Source: Oscillospiraceae bacterium
GTDB taxonomy: Bacteria > Bacillota > Clostridia > Oscillospirales > Oscillospiraceae
Length of the DNA stretch: 25,233 nucleotides
Assembly (NCBI GenBank): GCA_024404735.1
Contig: JAKSPP010000003.1
Location: 1 to 25,233, forward strand
Direction of reading: 5' to 3'
Shown piece after piece: positions 14,009-21,404 of the stretch. Position 1 is the stretch's first letter; each line of letters begins with the position of its first letter. Both the position numbers and the translations under genes were made by a program. The notes beneath the pieces were generated by a model that did no database searches, was not told where the DNA came from, and saw only the letters and a program-made list of their open reading frames with translations.

Positions 14009-15295
14009 TTATTTTAAGAGCTTTTCAAAGCCCTGGCGCCTGGGGTCATGCCCCTCGCCGGGGTCGGGGAGAAGCAGATTGCCCCTGAATGAGTAACCCA
14101 TTTTAGCCCCAAGAGCCTGCATGGGCTTGTTTTTTCTGTGGGTATCAAAGCGGATTGACTGAACCTTTGCCTCACGGGCAAGCTCCTCTGCATACTTAAA
14201 CATTATCCTTGAAAGGCCGGAGCCCTTGAGTGCGGCCGATACACAGCAGCGGTGAATAACGGCATACGGTCCGCTTTGCTGCCACTTTCCGTCCGTAATG
14301 AGGGAGTAGTAGTCTTCCTCCTCCGTTGAGAGGCAGAAATAAGCCTCGGGCCTTCCTCCGCAGGTGATAACATAGCCCTGTTTTTTTGCAATATCCTCCA
14401 TAACGGAAGCTTCGTTGGGATAATTATCCTGCCACTGGTCAAGGCCGTGCTTTTTCATATAGTTACGGGCCTGACGGAAGAAAAGGCAAACTGTTTCGAC
14501 GTCTCCCTCCTCACAAGGGCGAAGGGCAACGGGCTCTTTTATTTTTGGACGCTTTGCATCACGCTCAATTGCGGCAAGAAGCTCTGCATCGCTTTTATCG
14601 GGAGTAAATTTTTCAAACAGGTCGGGGCGCTTTGTCATAGTCCTCTCAAGCATTTTCCTTCTGCGCCAGAGTTCTATTTCCGCATGGTTTCCGCCCTGAA
14701 GGACCTCGGGAACGCTCCTTCCCTCCCAGACCTCGGGTCGGGTATACTGAGGGTACTCCAGAAGTCCGTCCCAGTGGCTTTCCCCTGTAAAGCATTCCTC
14801 TGCGGAAAGGACGCCGGGAACCATTCTGCATACGCAGTCGGCAACTGCCATTGCGGCTATTTCTCCGCCTGTGAGAACGAAATCGCCGACGGAAAGCTCC
14901 TCATCAACGCACTCCTCGATAAATCTCTCATCAACGCCCTCGTAATGTCCGCAGACTAAAATAAGATTATCATAGTTTGCGACATATTCTCTGGCGAGGC
15001 TCTGGGTAAGAGTTCTGCCCTGAGGGCTCATATATATGACACGACGGCGAAGACCGTCCCCACCCTGTGCCTTAACATAATCAAGGGCACTTTTAAGAGG
15101 CTGGGCCATCATTACACAGCCATAGCCTCCGCCGTAGGGATAGTCATCAACCTGCCGCTGCTTGTTTTCCGTAAAATCTCTGATCTGAACGGCATTTATT
15201 TCCAGAATGCCTTTATTGCACGCCCTTCCCAGAATGCTCTCATGAAGACAGGCATTTATCATATCGGGAAAAAGCGTAAGCACATCGATTCTCAT
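14009..15295 (-). CDS. trmD: tRNA (guanine37-N1)-methyltransferase fused to GNAT acetyltransferase domain
   Basis: TrmD makes m1G37 in tRNAs, which prevents +1 frameshifting. Residues 1-245 are a full TrmD: YPYGGGYGCVM (52-62), the SAM-knot segments CGHYEGVDERF (115-125) and SVGDFVLTGGE (135-145), YPQYTRP (181-187) and LQGGNHAEIELWRR (199-212). Residues about 253-428 are extra and look like a GNAT N-acetyltransferase. It has a conserved C-terminal block with the acetyl-CoA loop LKGSGLSR (356-363) and a motif-B-like DTHRKNKPMQALGAKMGY. The reading frame is continuous, so this is a fusion and not a read error at the junction. The ATG at 15295 is preferred because GAGGG lies 9 nt upstream; a GTG at 15301 overlaps the rimM stop. 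The acetylation target is unknown. Confidence 0.93.
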   Translation of the reverse strand: MRIDVLTLFPDMINACLHESILGRACNKGILEINAVQIRDFTENKQRQVDDYPYGGGYGCVMMAQPLKSALDYVKAQGGDGLRRRVIYMSPQGRTLTQSLAREYVANYDNLILVCGHYEGVDERFIEECVDEELSVGDFVLTGGEIAAMAVADCVCRMVPGVLSAEECFTGESHWDGLLEYPQYTRPEVWEGRSVPEVLQGGNHAEIELWRRRKMLERTMTKRPDLFEKFTPDKSDAELLAAIERDAKRPKIKEPVALRPCEEGDVETVCLFFRQARNYMKKHGLDQWQDNYPNEASVMEDIAKKQGYVITCGGRPEAYFCLSTEEEDYYSLITDGKWQQSGPYAVIHRCCVSAALKGSGLSRIMFKYAEELAREAKVQSIRFDTHRKNKPMQALGAKMGYSFRGNLLLPDPGEGHDPRRQGFEKLLK

Positions 15296-15297
15296 CT

Positions 15298-15789
15298 TCA
15301 CATACCCTCAATCAGGGAAACAATAATTTCTCCCTTTTCAGGAGAAGTGCTTTTAATAAATTCGGGTACAGCGGGAATGAGAATTTCCCTCTCACCCTTT
15401 ACAACGTAAATATTACCGGAGGGAACCTGCATAACGTCATCGAGAATTCCCAGCTCCTCGCCCTCTTCACTTATGACTCTGCTTCCGATTATATCGGCAA
15501 TGAAGAAGCTTCCCTTGGGAAGTCTGGCATCCCCGCGGTCTATGGAAACAATCTTGTTTTTAAGTGTCATGGCGGCATTAATATCGTCAATGCCCTCCAG
15601 AGAGACGATTACCATACTTTTCTGGGCATAGCTGCGCTTAACCTTATATCCGGTTTCGCCTATATAGAGCTTCTTGAATTTCGTCAGAAATTCGGGAGAA
15701 TCGGCCCAGGGCTCTATTTTTATCTCACCTTTTATTCCGTGAGTATTGACAATCTTTCCCGCTTCCAGAAGCTTTGGCTTATCAAACAT
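15298..15789 (-). CDS. rimM: 16S rRNA processing / ribosome maturation protein RimM
   Basis: It assists late 30S assembly by binding S19 and the 16S head. The length is 163 aa, as usual for the family. The N-terminal RimM barrel starts at LLEAGKIVNTHGIKGEIKIE, and the C-terminal PRC-barrel part is recognised around FFIADIIGSRVISEEGEELG and SGNIYVVKGEREILIPAVPEFI. The ATG at 15789 (MFDKPK) has GAGGAA 8 nt upstream; the open frame extends 15 codons further into the terminator-like hairpin and is not likely to be used. Its stop overlaps the trmD start region. A hairpin with a T-run lies just upstream, so this gene may be made at lower level than rpsP. Confidence 0.95.
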   Translation of the reverse strand: MFDKPKLLEAGKIVNTHGIKGEIKIEPWADSPEFLTKFKKLYIGETGYKVKRSYAQKSMVIVSLEGIDDINAAMTLKNKIVSIDRGDARLPKGSFFIADIIGSRVISEEGEELGILDDVMQVPSGNIYVVKGEREILIPAVPEFIKSTSPEKGEIIVSLIEGM

Positions 15790-15801
15790 AATTATATTCC
15801 T

Positions 15802-15846
15802 CACAAAAAATGGTCGGGGCCCGGTTAATAACACCGTGCCCCGACC
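15802..15846 (-). terminator. Internal terminator/attenuator between khpA and rimM
   Basis: On the minus strand GGTCGGGGC (rc of 15838-15846) pairs perfectly with GCCCCGACC (rc of 15812-15820), followed by ATTTTTTG. It lies 11 bp after the khpA stop. It probably lets only part of the transcription continue into rimM-trmD-rsmA. Confidence 0.85.
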
Positions 15847-15856
15847 AATTATTATC

Positions 15857-16087
15857 TCAGTCGATAACCTCGACGGAGACCTTTTCGCCCTGTCTCTGAG
15901 CGACGGCCTTCATAAGGACACGAACCTCTTTGATGATTCTTCCCTGACGGCCGATGACCTTGCCCATATCACCGTCGGCGACCCTGACCTCAAATACGGT
16001 ACTGTCGCCGCTTTTGCGCTCGGTCACAGAAACCTTGTCGGGATTATCGACCAGGTTCTGTATAATATAGGTCAGCAGTTCCTTCAT
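15857..16087 (-). CDS. khpA: KH-domain RNA-binding protein KhpA
   Basis: This 76-aa protein consists of little more than one KH domain. It carries the GxxG loop in VADGDMGKVIGRQGRIIKEV. In streptococci the orthologue pairs with KhpB/Jag and affects cell division and mRNA stability. The ATG at 16087 gives MKELLTYIIQNLVDNPDKV, the usual family N-terminus. A TTG at 16099 would sit directly on AAGGAG with no spacing. It lies 16 bp after rpsP, a conserved order in Firmicutes. Confidence 0.93.
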   Translation of the reverse strand: MKELLTYIIQNLVDNPDKVSVTERKSGDSTVFEVRVADGDMGKVIGRQGRIIKEVRVLMKAVAQRQGEKVSVEVID

Positions 16088-16103
16088 CTTAGACGGCAAC
16101 TCC

Positions 16104-16340
16104 TTATGCTTCTGCTTTCTTTAAGAGAGCTCTTACAGTATCCGTGGGCTGTGCGCCGTTGGAAATCCAGTACTTTGCGCGCTCAACATCAACCTTGATC
16201 TCTGCGGGATCAGCAAGGGGATTGTAGGTTCCGATTTCCTCGATGAAACGACCGTCACGGGGGAAGTGGGAATCAGCAACAACGATGCGGTAGTAGGGAG
16301 CCTTCTTTGCGCCCATTCTGCGAAGTCTGATCTTAACCAT
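16104..16340 (-). CDS. rpsP: 30S ribosomal protein S16
   Basis: S16 is a small-subunit protein that binds 16S rRNA early in assembly. The length of 78 aa matches the family. The typical start MVKIRLRRMGAKKAPYYRIV, the block DSHFPRDGRFIEEIGTYNP and the C-terminal ISNGAQPTDTVRALL are all visible. The ATG at 16340 has a strong GGAGGTG 9 nt upstream; six extra in-frame residues upstream overlap this site. It follows ffh by 68 bp and precedes khpA by 16 bp. Confidence 0.97.
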   Translation of the reverse strand: MVKIRLRRMGAKKAPYYRIVVADSHFPRDGRFIEEIGTYNPLADPAEIKVDVERAKYWISNGAQPTDTVRALLKKAEA

Positions 16341-16408
16341 TTCTATTTTCACCTCCAAAAATAAATCTCAGTTATCAATAACCGCAGCACTGCGGGTATT
16401 TCCTAATT

Positions 16409-17770
16409 TCAGAATCCGAAGCCCGAGGGCAGACCGGGAAAGCCGCCGGCCTTCTGCATTCTCTTGAGCTTCTTGCCGCCCATAGAGCTTATCTGCTTCA
16501 TCATCTTCTGCATTGCCTCAAACTGCTTGAGCAACTTGTTGACATCCATTACGGTTGTTCCGCTTCCTGCGGCTATGCGCTTCTTGCGGGAGGAACCGAT
16601 GATTGCGGGGTTTTCTCTCTCCCTGGGTGTCATGGAGAGGATTATTGCCTCAATTCTTGCCATGGCCTTTTCGTCTATGTTTGCACCGGAAAGGGCCTTT
16701 GCATCAACACCGGGAACCATTGCCAGAATATCCTGCATCGAGCCCATGCTCTTTAGCTGAACAAGCTGGTCATAGTAATCGGCGAGAGTAAAGCGGTTTG
16801 CCCTGAGCTTTTCTTCAAGCTCCTTGGCCTTTTTCTCGTCAAAGCTCTGCTCTGCCTTTTCGATAAGGGTAAGAACATCACCCATACCAAGGATTCGGCT
16901 TGCCATTCTCTCCGGGTGGAAGGGCTCGATTTTATCAAGCTTCTCGCCTGTTCCGGCGAACTTGATGGGCTTGCCAGTTACTGCCTTGACGGAAAGGGCG
17001 GCACCGCCTCTTGCATCACCGTCAAGCTTTGTGAGCATAATTCCGTCAACGCCCAGAGCCTCGTCAAAGGCCGTTGCCGCATTGACGGCATCCTGACCGG
17101 TCATAGCGTCAACAACGAGCATGATCTCGTCGGGCTGAACCTCGGATTTTATATTTTTGAGCTCGTCCATGAGGGCTTCATCAATATGAAGACGACCTGC
17201 GGTATCCAGGAAGACGAGGTCATTGCCGTATTTCTTTGCGTGGGCAATACCGGCCTTTGCAATCTGAACGGGATCACCCTGCCCCATCTGGAAGACGGGG
17301 ATTTCAAGCTGAGCACCGACTGTTTCAAGCTGCTTTATTGCAGCGGGCCTGTAAACGTCACAGGCAACGAGAAGGGGGTGCTTACCCTGCTTGCGCATAT
17401 AGGCGGCAAGCTTTGCACCGTTTGTTGTCTTACCCGCACCCTGAAGGCCTACGAGCATTACAACACTGGGATTGCGGCTGCCTATATTGATTTTTGTGTG
17501 CTCACTTCCCATAAGGGCAATGAGCTCTTCATTTACTATTTTGATGACCATCTGAGCGGGAGAGAGGCTCTCCAGAACATCATTGCCAACGGCACGCTCT
17601 GTGGTCTTCTTAACGAAATCCTTAACGACCTTGTAGCTTACATCGGCCTCGAGAAGGGCGAGGCGAACCTCACGCATGGCTTCCTTTACATCATTCTCGG
17701 AAAGCCTTCCCTTGCCGCGAAGCTTTTTAAAGGCCGCAGAAAGCTTTTCGGACAGTGATTCAAACGCCAT
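16409..17770 (-). CDS. ffh: Signal recognition particle protein Ffh (SRP54)
   Basis: It binds signal peptides of nascent chains and 4.5S/6S SRP RNA, and targets ribosomes to FtsY and the membrane. The length of 453 aa is standard. The N-domain is at about 1-90. The GTPase has GLQGAGKTT (108-116), DTAGRLHID and TKLDGDARGGAALS. The Met-rich M domain (about 300-453) carries the RNA-binding GSSRKKRIAAGSGTTVMDVN stretch and FEAMQKMMKQISSMGGKK. The ATG at 17770 overlaps the ylxM stop by one base (TAATG), so the two are translationally coupled. No SRP RNA gene was seen in the window. Confidence 0.98.
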   Translation of the reverse strand: MAFESLSEKLSAAFKKLRGKGRLSENDVKEAMREVRLALLEADVSYKVVKDFVKKTTERAVGNDVLESLSPAQMVIKIVNEELIALMGSEHTKINIGSRNPSVVMLVGLQGAGKTTNGAKLAAYMRKQGKHPLLVACDVYRPAAIKQLETVGAQLEIPVFQMGQGDPVQIAKAGIAHAKKYGNDLVFLDTAGRLHIDEALMDELKNIKSEVQPDEIMLVVDAMTGQDAVNAATAFDEALGVDGIMLTKLDGDARGGAALSVKAVTGKPIKFAGTGEKLDKIEPFHPERMASRILGMGDVLTLIEKAEQSFDEKKAKELEEKLRANRFTLADYYDQLVQLKSMGSMQDILAMVPGVDAKALSGANIDEKAMARIEAIILSMTPRERENPAIIGSSRKKRIAAGSGTTVMDVNKLLKQFEAMQKMMKQISSMGGKKLKRMQKAGGFPGLPSGFGF

Positions 17771-18105
17771 TATAACTCCTCCAGTTCCTTAAGCCTTTCA
17801 ATAATTGCCGCCTTCTCGGGGGTAGCGGGAAGCTTATTGCATAGCTCACCGATTTCTTCGATAAGCTTCTGCCTTTTCATTCCGCGGGCAACAAGCCCTG
17901 TCTTTTCCTCGTAGTTCAGCATAATCTGCTCGCTTCTTTTTACAATATCCCAGACGGCCTGACGGGACGTACCGAAGCTCTCGGCAACCTCATTCAGAGT
18001 AAGGTCGTTGTTGTAGTGAAGGTCATAGCACTCACGCTGCTTTTCCGTAAGAAGCTCTCCGTAATAATCAAAGAGCATTGTTCTAAGGATAGTATCAGTT
18101 TCCAA
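17770..18105 (-). CDS. ylxM: YlxM-type helix-turn-helix protein, SRP accessory
   Basis: This 111-aa protein of the UPF0122/YlxM family is found next to ffh or ftsY. In streptococci it influences SRP GTPase activity. The family core LFDYYGELLTEKQRECYDLHYN is followed by a sigma-70-region-4-like helix-turn-helix, LTLNEVAESFGTSRQAVWDIVKR. The start is taken as TTG at 18105, because GGAGGGG lies 8 nt upstream and the result METDTILRTMLFDYYG fits the family. The longer frame to 18195 would contain the promoter. It is first in the operon, driven by a perfect-consensus promoter. Confidence 0.93.
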   Translation of the reverse strand: METDTILRTMLFDYYGELLTEKQRECYDLHYNNDLTLNEVAESFGTSRQAVWDIVKRSEQIMLNYEEKTGLVARGMKRQKLIEEIGELCNKLPATPEKAAIIERLKELEEL

Positions 18106-18133
18106 AAAAATCCCCTCCGAAACAGCAAGGGGG

Positions 18134-18162
18134 ATTATAGCAGAAGAAAAGGAGCTTGTCAA
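18134..18162 (-). promoter_or_regulatory. ylxM-ffh-rpsP operon promoter
   Basis: On the minus strand TTGACA (18157-18162) and TATAAT (18134-18139) are 17 bp apart, a perfect sigma-A consensus. The -35 lies inside the 3' arm of the upstream terminator stem. Confidence 0.9.
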
Positions 18163-18200
18163 GTGTTTTCCTTTGACAAGCTCCTTAAAAATCAAATTAT
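18142..18200 (-). terminator. Terminator of the VanY-like pair
   Basis: A perfect 14-bp stem (AAGGAGCTTGTCAA, 18149-18162, with 18173-18186) with a 10-nt loop lies 52 bp past the stop of the downstream VanY-like gene. On the minus strand it is followed by TTCTTC, a moderate T-run. Confidence 0.75.
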
Positions 18201-18237
18201 TTTATTCTATATGGTATTTCCCGCGACCCGGGGCATA

Positions 18238-19128
18238 TCATCTGTAAAGCTCAACAAATTCTTCAAGGCAGAGATTGTTTTCCTTTATGAATGCAGCGGC
18301 CTCAAGACCGACATAGCGGAAATGCCAGGGCTCATACATAATGCCGGTAATTTCCTGCTTATCCTTGGGGTAGCGCAGGATAAAGCCGTATTCTGCGCAG
18401 TGCTCATTCATCCACATAAACATTGCGGTGTTCTCAAGGCTCTCGTTTTTAATCTCGTAGTAGCGGTCGGTTATATCGGCACAAAGGCCCGTCTGATGCT
18501 CGCTTGTTCCCGGGGGCGCGACAATACTTGCCGCTTTTGCGTAATCGTTTCCGTACTGACCCAGCTTGCGGTTAAAAAGGTAGCTCTGAGTATCGTAATC
18601 TCTGTAGCTTGATGAGAGGTAAACACTGTTTCCCGCGGCTCTTGCACCGGCAATAAACTCCTTGATTGCGTCAACCGCACGGGAATCGAAGTACTGTCCG
18701 CCCTCAAGCTCCGTAAGCTCCGGTCGGAAGGTGCCGTCTATGGTATTGTCGGCATTGACAAGAATAAGCTCCCAGGAGTTTATATCAAGGTCCGGCTTAT
18801 TCTTTTTAAGCTCCTCCATAGGGTCGGGAGTTTCCTCGGGCTTCTGCTCCTCAGGGGGAGCAACAGTTGTGTTATCCCCTTCGGATACGGTCGGCGTCTC
18901 CTGAATTACGGGCACTTCACCTTCGGAAGAGCCGGTTTCTGGCGCATCGGATGACACGGCATTCTGGGGAGAGCCGCCGCCCGGATTATTTATATCTGTT
19001 CTGTCCGTCTCTACGCTCACCCCGGTGTCGGGCTTAAATTCATCGGGAATTCTGGCCCTCACGGCAACAAGAACTATGAGACAGATGCACAAAACAGCAC
19101 ATACTGCAGTCTTGGGAGTAAATTTCAT
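18238..19128 (-). CDS. VanY-type D-Ala-D-Ala carboxypeptidase, membrane anchored (paralogue 2)
   Basis: This zinc DD-carboxypeptidase of the VanY/LAS family (PF02557) would trim the terminal D-Ala of peptidoglycan stem peptides outside the cell. It has 296 aa. There is an N-terminal membrane helix (about 8-24), an acidic Pro/Glu/Thr-rich linker (about 30-108) and a catalytic domain (about 115-296). Visible sites are SSSYRDYDTQ (172-181), SEHQTGLCAD (209-218, ligands H211 and D218) and EPWHFRYVG (266-274, catalytic E266 and ligand H269). The ATG at 19128 has only a weak ribosome binding site and is 23 bp after its paralogue, so coupling is likely. A terminator follows. There are no vanHAX genes here, so this is housekeeping cell-wall trimming and not evidence of vancomycin resistance. 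Confidence 0.9.
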   Translation of the reverse strand: MKFTPKTAVCAVLCICLIVLVAVRARIPDEFKPDTGVSVETDRTDINNPGGGSPQNAVSSDAPETGSSEGEVPVIQETPTVSEGDNTTVAPPEEQKPEETPDPMEELKKNKPDLDINSWELILVNADNTIDGTFRPELTELEGGQYFDSRAVDAIKEFIAGARAAGNSVYLSSSYRDYDTQSYLFNRKLGQYGNDYAKAASIVAPPGTSEHQTGLCADITDRYYEIKNESLENTAMFMWMNEHCAEYGFILRYPKDKQEITGIMYEPWHFRYVGLEAAAFIKENNLCLEEFVELYR

Positions 19129-19151
19129 TTTAACTGCTCACTTCGTAAACT

Positions 19152-19988
19152 TTAATATAAATCAAGGAATTCCTCAAGGCAAAGGCCCTTCTCCATAATA
19201 TAGGCCGCTGCCTCTTCTCCCACATAGCGGAAGTGCCAGGGCTCATACCAGCCTGTTATATCCTTCTTGTCCTTGGGGAAACGAAGGATGAAGCCGTACT
19301 CGGCACAATGCTCTTTTAGCCATACAAGAAGTGCGTTATCCTCAACCTCTTCGGCAACCATCTTCATTTCGGAATTCGGCATAATATCCACGCCCAGTCC
19401 CGTCTGGTGGTCACTTGTTCCGGGATAGGCAACAAGCTCTCTTGCCTGAATTTCAGCCTCTGCATATTCAACGGTTCCGCCCCATGCAATTTGGCTGGCC
19501 TTGCCGTAAAATATGTATGCCTGAGTAGAATAGGGTCTGTAGGCTGCGGATATATAGGTTCCGAAGCCTGCGTTTGCCGCACCCTGCAGCATTTCGGTCA
19601 GCTTTTCTGCGGCACGGGAGTCGAAGTACTGGTCATTCTGAACCTTTGTTACCTCGGGGGCAAAACCGGACTGAAGAACATTGGTGTTGTTTACAAGCTT
19701 GAGATTCCAGTCATAAACGGAAATATCTGGAAGATCCGCAAGAGGGTCCTCCGGAGGAGTTTCCTCCCCGCCGTTTCCGGAAGGCTGTTCATCGGAAGGA
19801 CCCGACTGTGAACCTTCATTATCTCCGTTGATTTCCGAAACGTCGGGAGCTTTACCCTCATCGGTCTCTGTGCTCTTATCCGGGGTTCTGTCCTTTATTT
19901 CGGGATCAGGGCCCAGTCTCGCGCTTACTATTACCAGTAATATAACGCAGAGCGCAAGTACCGTAAGCTTTTTTGCTCTTTTCATCAT
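19152..19988 (-). CDS. VanY-type D-Ala-D-Ala carboxypeptidase, membrane anchored (paralogue 1)
   Basis: This is the upstream partner of the tandem pair, 278 aa with the same layout. It has a membrane helix (about 8-24), an acidic linker (about 27-85) and a catalytic domain. Its zinc and catalytic sites are SAAYRPYSTQ (147-156), SDHQTGLGVD (192-201, ligands H194 and D201) and EPWHFRYVG (249-257, E249 and H252). Both paralogues share the EHCAEYGFILR and KDKxxITG blocks. Two adjacent ATGs (19988 and 19985) follow AAGGAG; the second has the better spacing. The pair probably arose by gene duplication; the linkers have diverged most. Confidence 0.9.
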   Translation of the reverse strand: MMKRAKKLTVLALCVILLVIVSARLGPDPEIKDRTPDKSTETDEGKAPDVSEINGDNEGSQSGPSDEQPSGNGGEETPPEDPLADLPDISVYDWNLKLVNNTNVLQSGFAPEVTKVQNDQYFDSRAAEKLTEMLQGAANAGFGTYISAAYRPYSTQAYIFYGKASQIAWGGTVEYAEAEIQARELVAYPGTSDHQTGLGVDIMPNSEMKMVAEEVEDNALLVWLKEHCAEYGFILRFPKDKKDITGWYEPWHFRYVGEEAAAYIMEKGLCLEEFLDLY

Positions 19989-20054
19989 TACTCTCCTTAA
20001 AAAAAGCGAAGAAATATTCCGGGAGAATCTTAAAATTCCTTAACCTGCATACAG

Positions 20055-20129
20055 AATATACGCAAAATTCCACATCGGGGGTCAAAAGCGCATATATTCA
20101 AGATATATTTTACCACAAAACGGGTAAAA
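20055..20129 (-). promoter_or_regulatory. Candidate promoter region of the VanY-like pair
   Basis: Two imperfect minus-strand choices exist: TTTACC (20123-20128) -17- TATCTT (20100-20105), and TTGACC (20080-20085) -19- TATATT (20055-20060). The inverted repeat TTTTACC-8-GGTAAAA (20108-20129) covers the first -35. I cannot tell which is used. Confidence 0.35.
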
Positions 20130-20160
20130 ATGCAAGTATTTGATTTGATTCGCATTTTTC

Positions 20161-20189
20161 TTGACAAGTTTACTCCTACAATCTATAAT
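20161..20189 (+). promoter_or_regulatory. Consensus promoter of the small-ORF/DUF169 cluster
   Basis: TTGACA (20161-20166), a 17-bp spacer and TATAAT (20184-20189): a perfect sigma-A consensus. The leader to the ATG at 20246 is about 50 nt. Confidence 0.88.
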
Positions 20190-20245
20190 ACAAATGTCAG
20201 ATTTTTGCATCATTTTTCCATATTGTTTTTTGGAGGTTTTTTATT

Positions 20246-20452
20246 ATGCATGAGATTAATCTCGAAATTAAGCTGACCGGTTCCAAGCTCTTTGATATCG
20301 TAATGTACAATACCGCCACCGAGCTTTGCACCAAGTACCCCGGACTCACCTTTGAGTACGACAAGGAGAGAATCACCATTCACGGCGAGCTCAATGATTA
20401 CTGGTATCAGAAGTATCAGGAGGCCATGTTCTACAACGAACTCGGCAAATAA
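20246..20452 (+). CDS. Small protein of unknown function (68 aa)
   Basis: I do not recognise this protein. It is short, acidic and rich in aromatic residues (PGLTFEYDKE, NDYWYQKYQ), with no signal peptide, membrane helix or cysteine pair. Support for it being real: TTGGAGG about 9 nt upstream of the ATG, a perfect-consensus promoter, codon use like its neighbours and no overlap with any other gene. It lies 37 bp before the first DUF169 gene and is probably co-transcribed with it. Confidence 0.78.
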   Translation: MHEINLEIKLTGSKLFDIVMYNTATELCTKYPGLTFEYDKERITIHGELNDYWYQKYQEAMFYNELGK

Positions 20453-20489
20453 TTTCCTGAAGCTTTTCTAAATCAATCGGAGAACTGTT

Positions 20490-21314
20490 ATGCTCAGTAT
20501 CAACAAAAATCATCAGGAAGCTCTGAACTCTGTTTTAGAGCTTCGTTTTCCTGCGCTTGCTCTTAAGCTTGTTGAAAAGAAGGACGAGGAGGCCCTTGTC
20601 CCCGCAAATGCTCTTAAGCCCCGTGAAAAGGGCAAGCACATTGCCCTGTGCCAGGCCTTTGCTCTCGCACGCAGACAGGGAAAGATTGTCTATATGAGAA
20701 AGGAAGACCACTGGTGCTGGAACCCTCTTATGACCTATGGTCATGTTGAGTGTAAAAAAGGCTCCGAGCCCTTTAAGGTCATTTCCCAAGTTATGGGCAT
20801 TTCCGACCCCGAGAAGGCTGCGGAATTCGTAGATGCCTTCCCCAAATTCCCTTACGGAAAGTACGAGGGCGTTCTTATTGCACCTCTTGACAAGGCCGAG
20901 TTTAAGCCCGATATCACTCTTCTTTATATGAAGAATGACCAGCTTCGCGCCCTTTTAATGGCCGTAAATTCCGTTACCGGTGCTATGGTTGATTCCTCCT
21001 TCACGGCTCTGGATTCCTGCACCTACTCCGTAATCAACCCGATTCAGGACGGAAAATACCGCATCACTCTTCCCGACCCCGGCGAGTATGAAAGAGCTCT
21101 TACCCCCGAGGATGATATCATCTTCTCTGTTCCTTACCAGAAAGAGGAGGAATTCTATAAGGGCATTGAGTTTACAATTGCCCGCGGCTATGGCTACAGA
21201 CGCAATTTCTTCCCCGCAATCAAGGAAGACTTCGAGAGGCCTCCCTTCTACAATGTTCTTTTCAGGGCATGGGGGCTTGACGAAGGCGACGATTGGGACA
21301 AAGCAATAGGCTGA
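20490..21314 (+). CDS. DUF169-family protein, paralogue 1
   Basis: This 274-aa cytosolic protein belongs to DUF169 (COG2043), whose biochemical role is not established to my knowledge. Family features seen are an RFPALALKLVEKK start, the Cys-bearing block HIALCQAFALARRQGK (50-65, C54), DHWCWNPLMTYGH (73-85, C76), and the C-terminal DSCTYSVINP and ITLPDPGEYERA segments. The repeated Cys positions hint at a metal or cofactor site, but this is inference. The ATG at 20490 has CGGAG 8-9 nt upstream. A short hairpin follows, then the second paralogue. Confidence 0.85.
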   Translation: MLSINKNHQEALNSVLELRFPALALKLVEKKDEEALVPANALKPREKGKHIALCQAFALARRQGKIVYMRKEDHWCWNPLMTYGHVECKKGSEPFKVISQVMGISDPEKAAEFVDAFPKFPYGKYEGVLIAPLDKAEFKPDITLLYMKNDQLRALLMAVNSVTGAMVDSSFTALDSCTYSVINPIQDGKYRITLPDPGEYERALTPEDDIIFSVPYQKEEEFYKGIEFTIARGYGYRRNFFPAIKEDFERPPFYNVLFRAWGLDEGDDWDKAIG

Positions 21315-21337
21315 TTATTATCCGCAAGCCGAAACAA

Positions 21338-21363
21338 TCCCCGCCCAAAAGGCGGGGATTTGC
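21338..21363 (+). terminator. Hairpin (weak terminator) between DUF169 paralogues
   Basis: ATCCCCGCC (21338-21346) pairs perfectly with GGCGGGGAT (21352-21360) around a CAAAA loop, but only TT follows before GCATATCC. It may dampen read-through into the second paralogue or protect the mRNA end. Confidence 0.6.
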
Positions 21364-21404
21364 ATATCCGGAACAAAAAATATACATATATATCGGAGAT
21401 AAAA

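Noticed and set aside
16373..16395. Terminator between ffh and rpsP
   Set aside because: The CCGCA-TGCGG stem is only 5 bp and has no T-run, so ffh and rpsP are probably co-transcribed.
16916..17758. 280-codon plus-strand frame opposite ffh
   Set aside because: ffh is certain on the minus strand; the antisense frame has no ribosome binding site or motif.
18238..19988. Vancomycin resistance cluster
   Set aside because: Only VanY-like peptidases are present. There is no VanH, VanA/B ligase, VanX or VanRS, and such peptidases are common in cell-wall maintenance.
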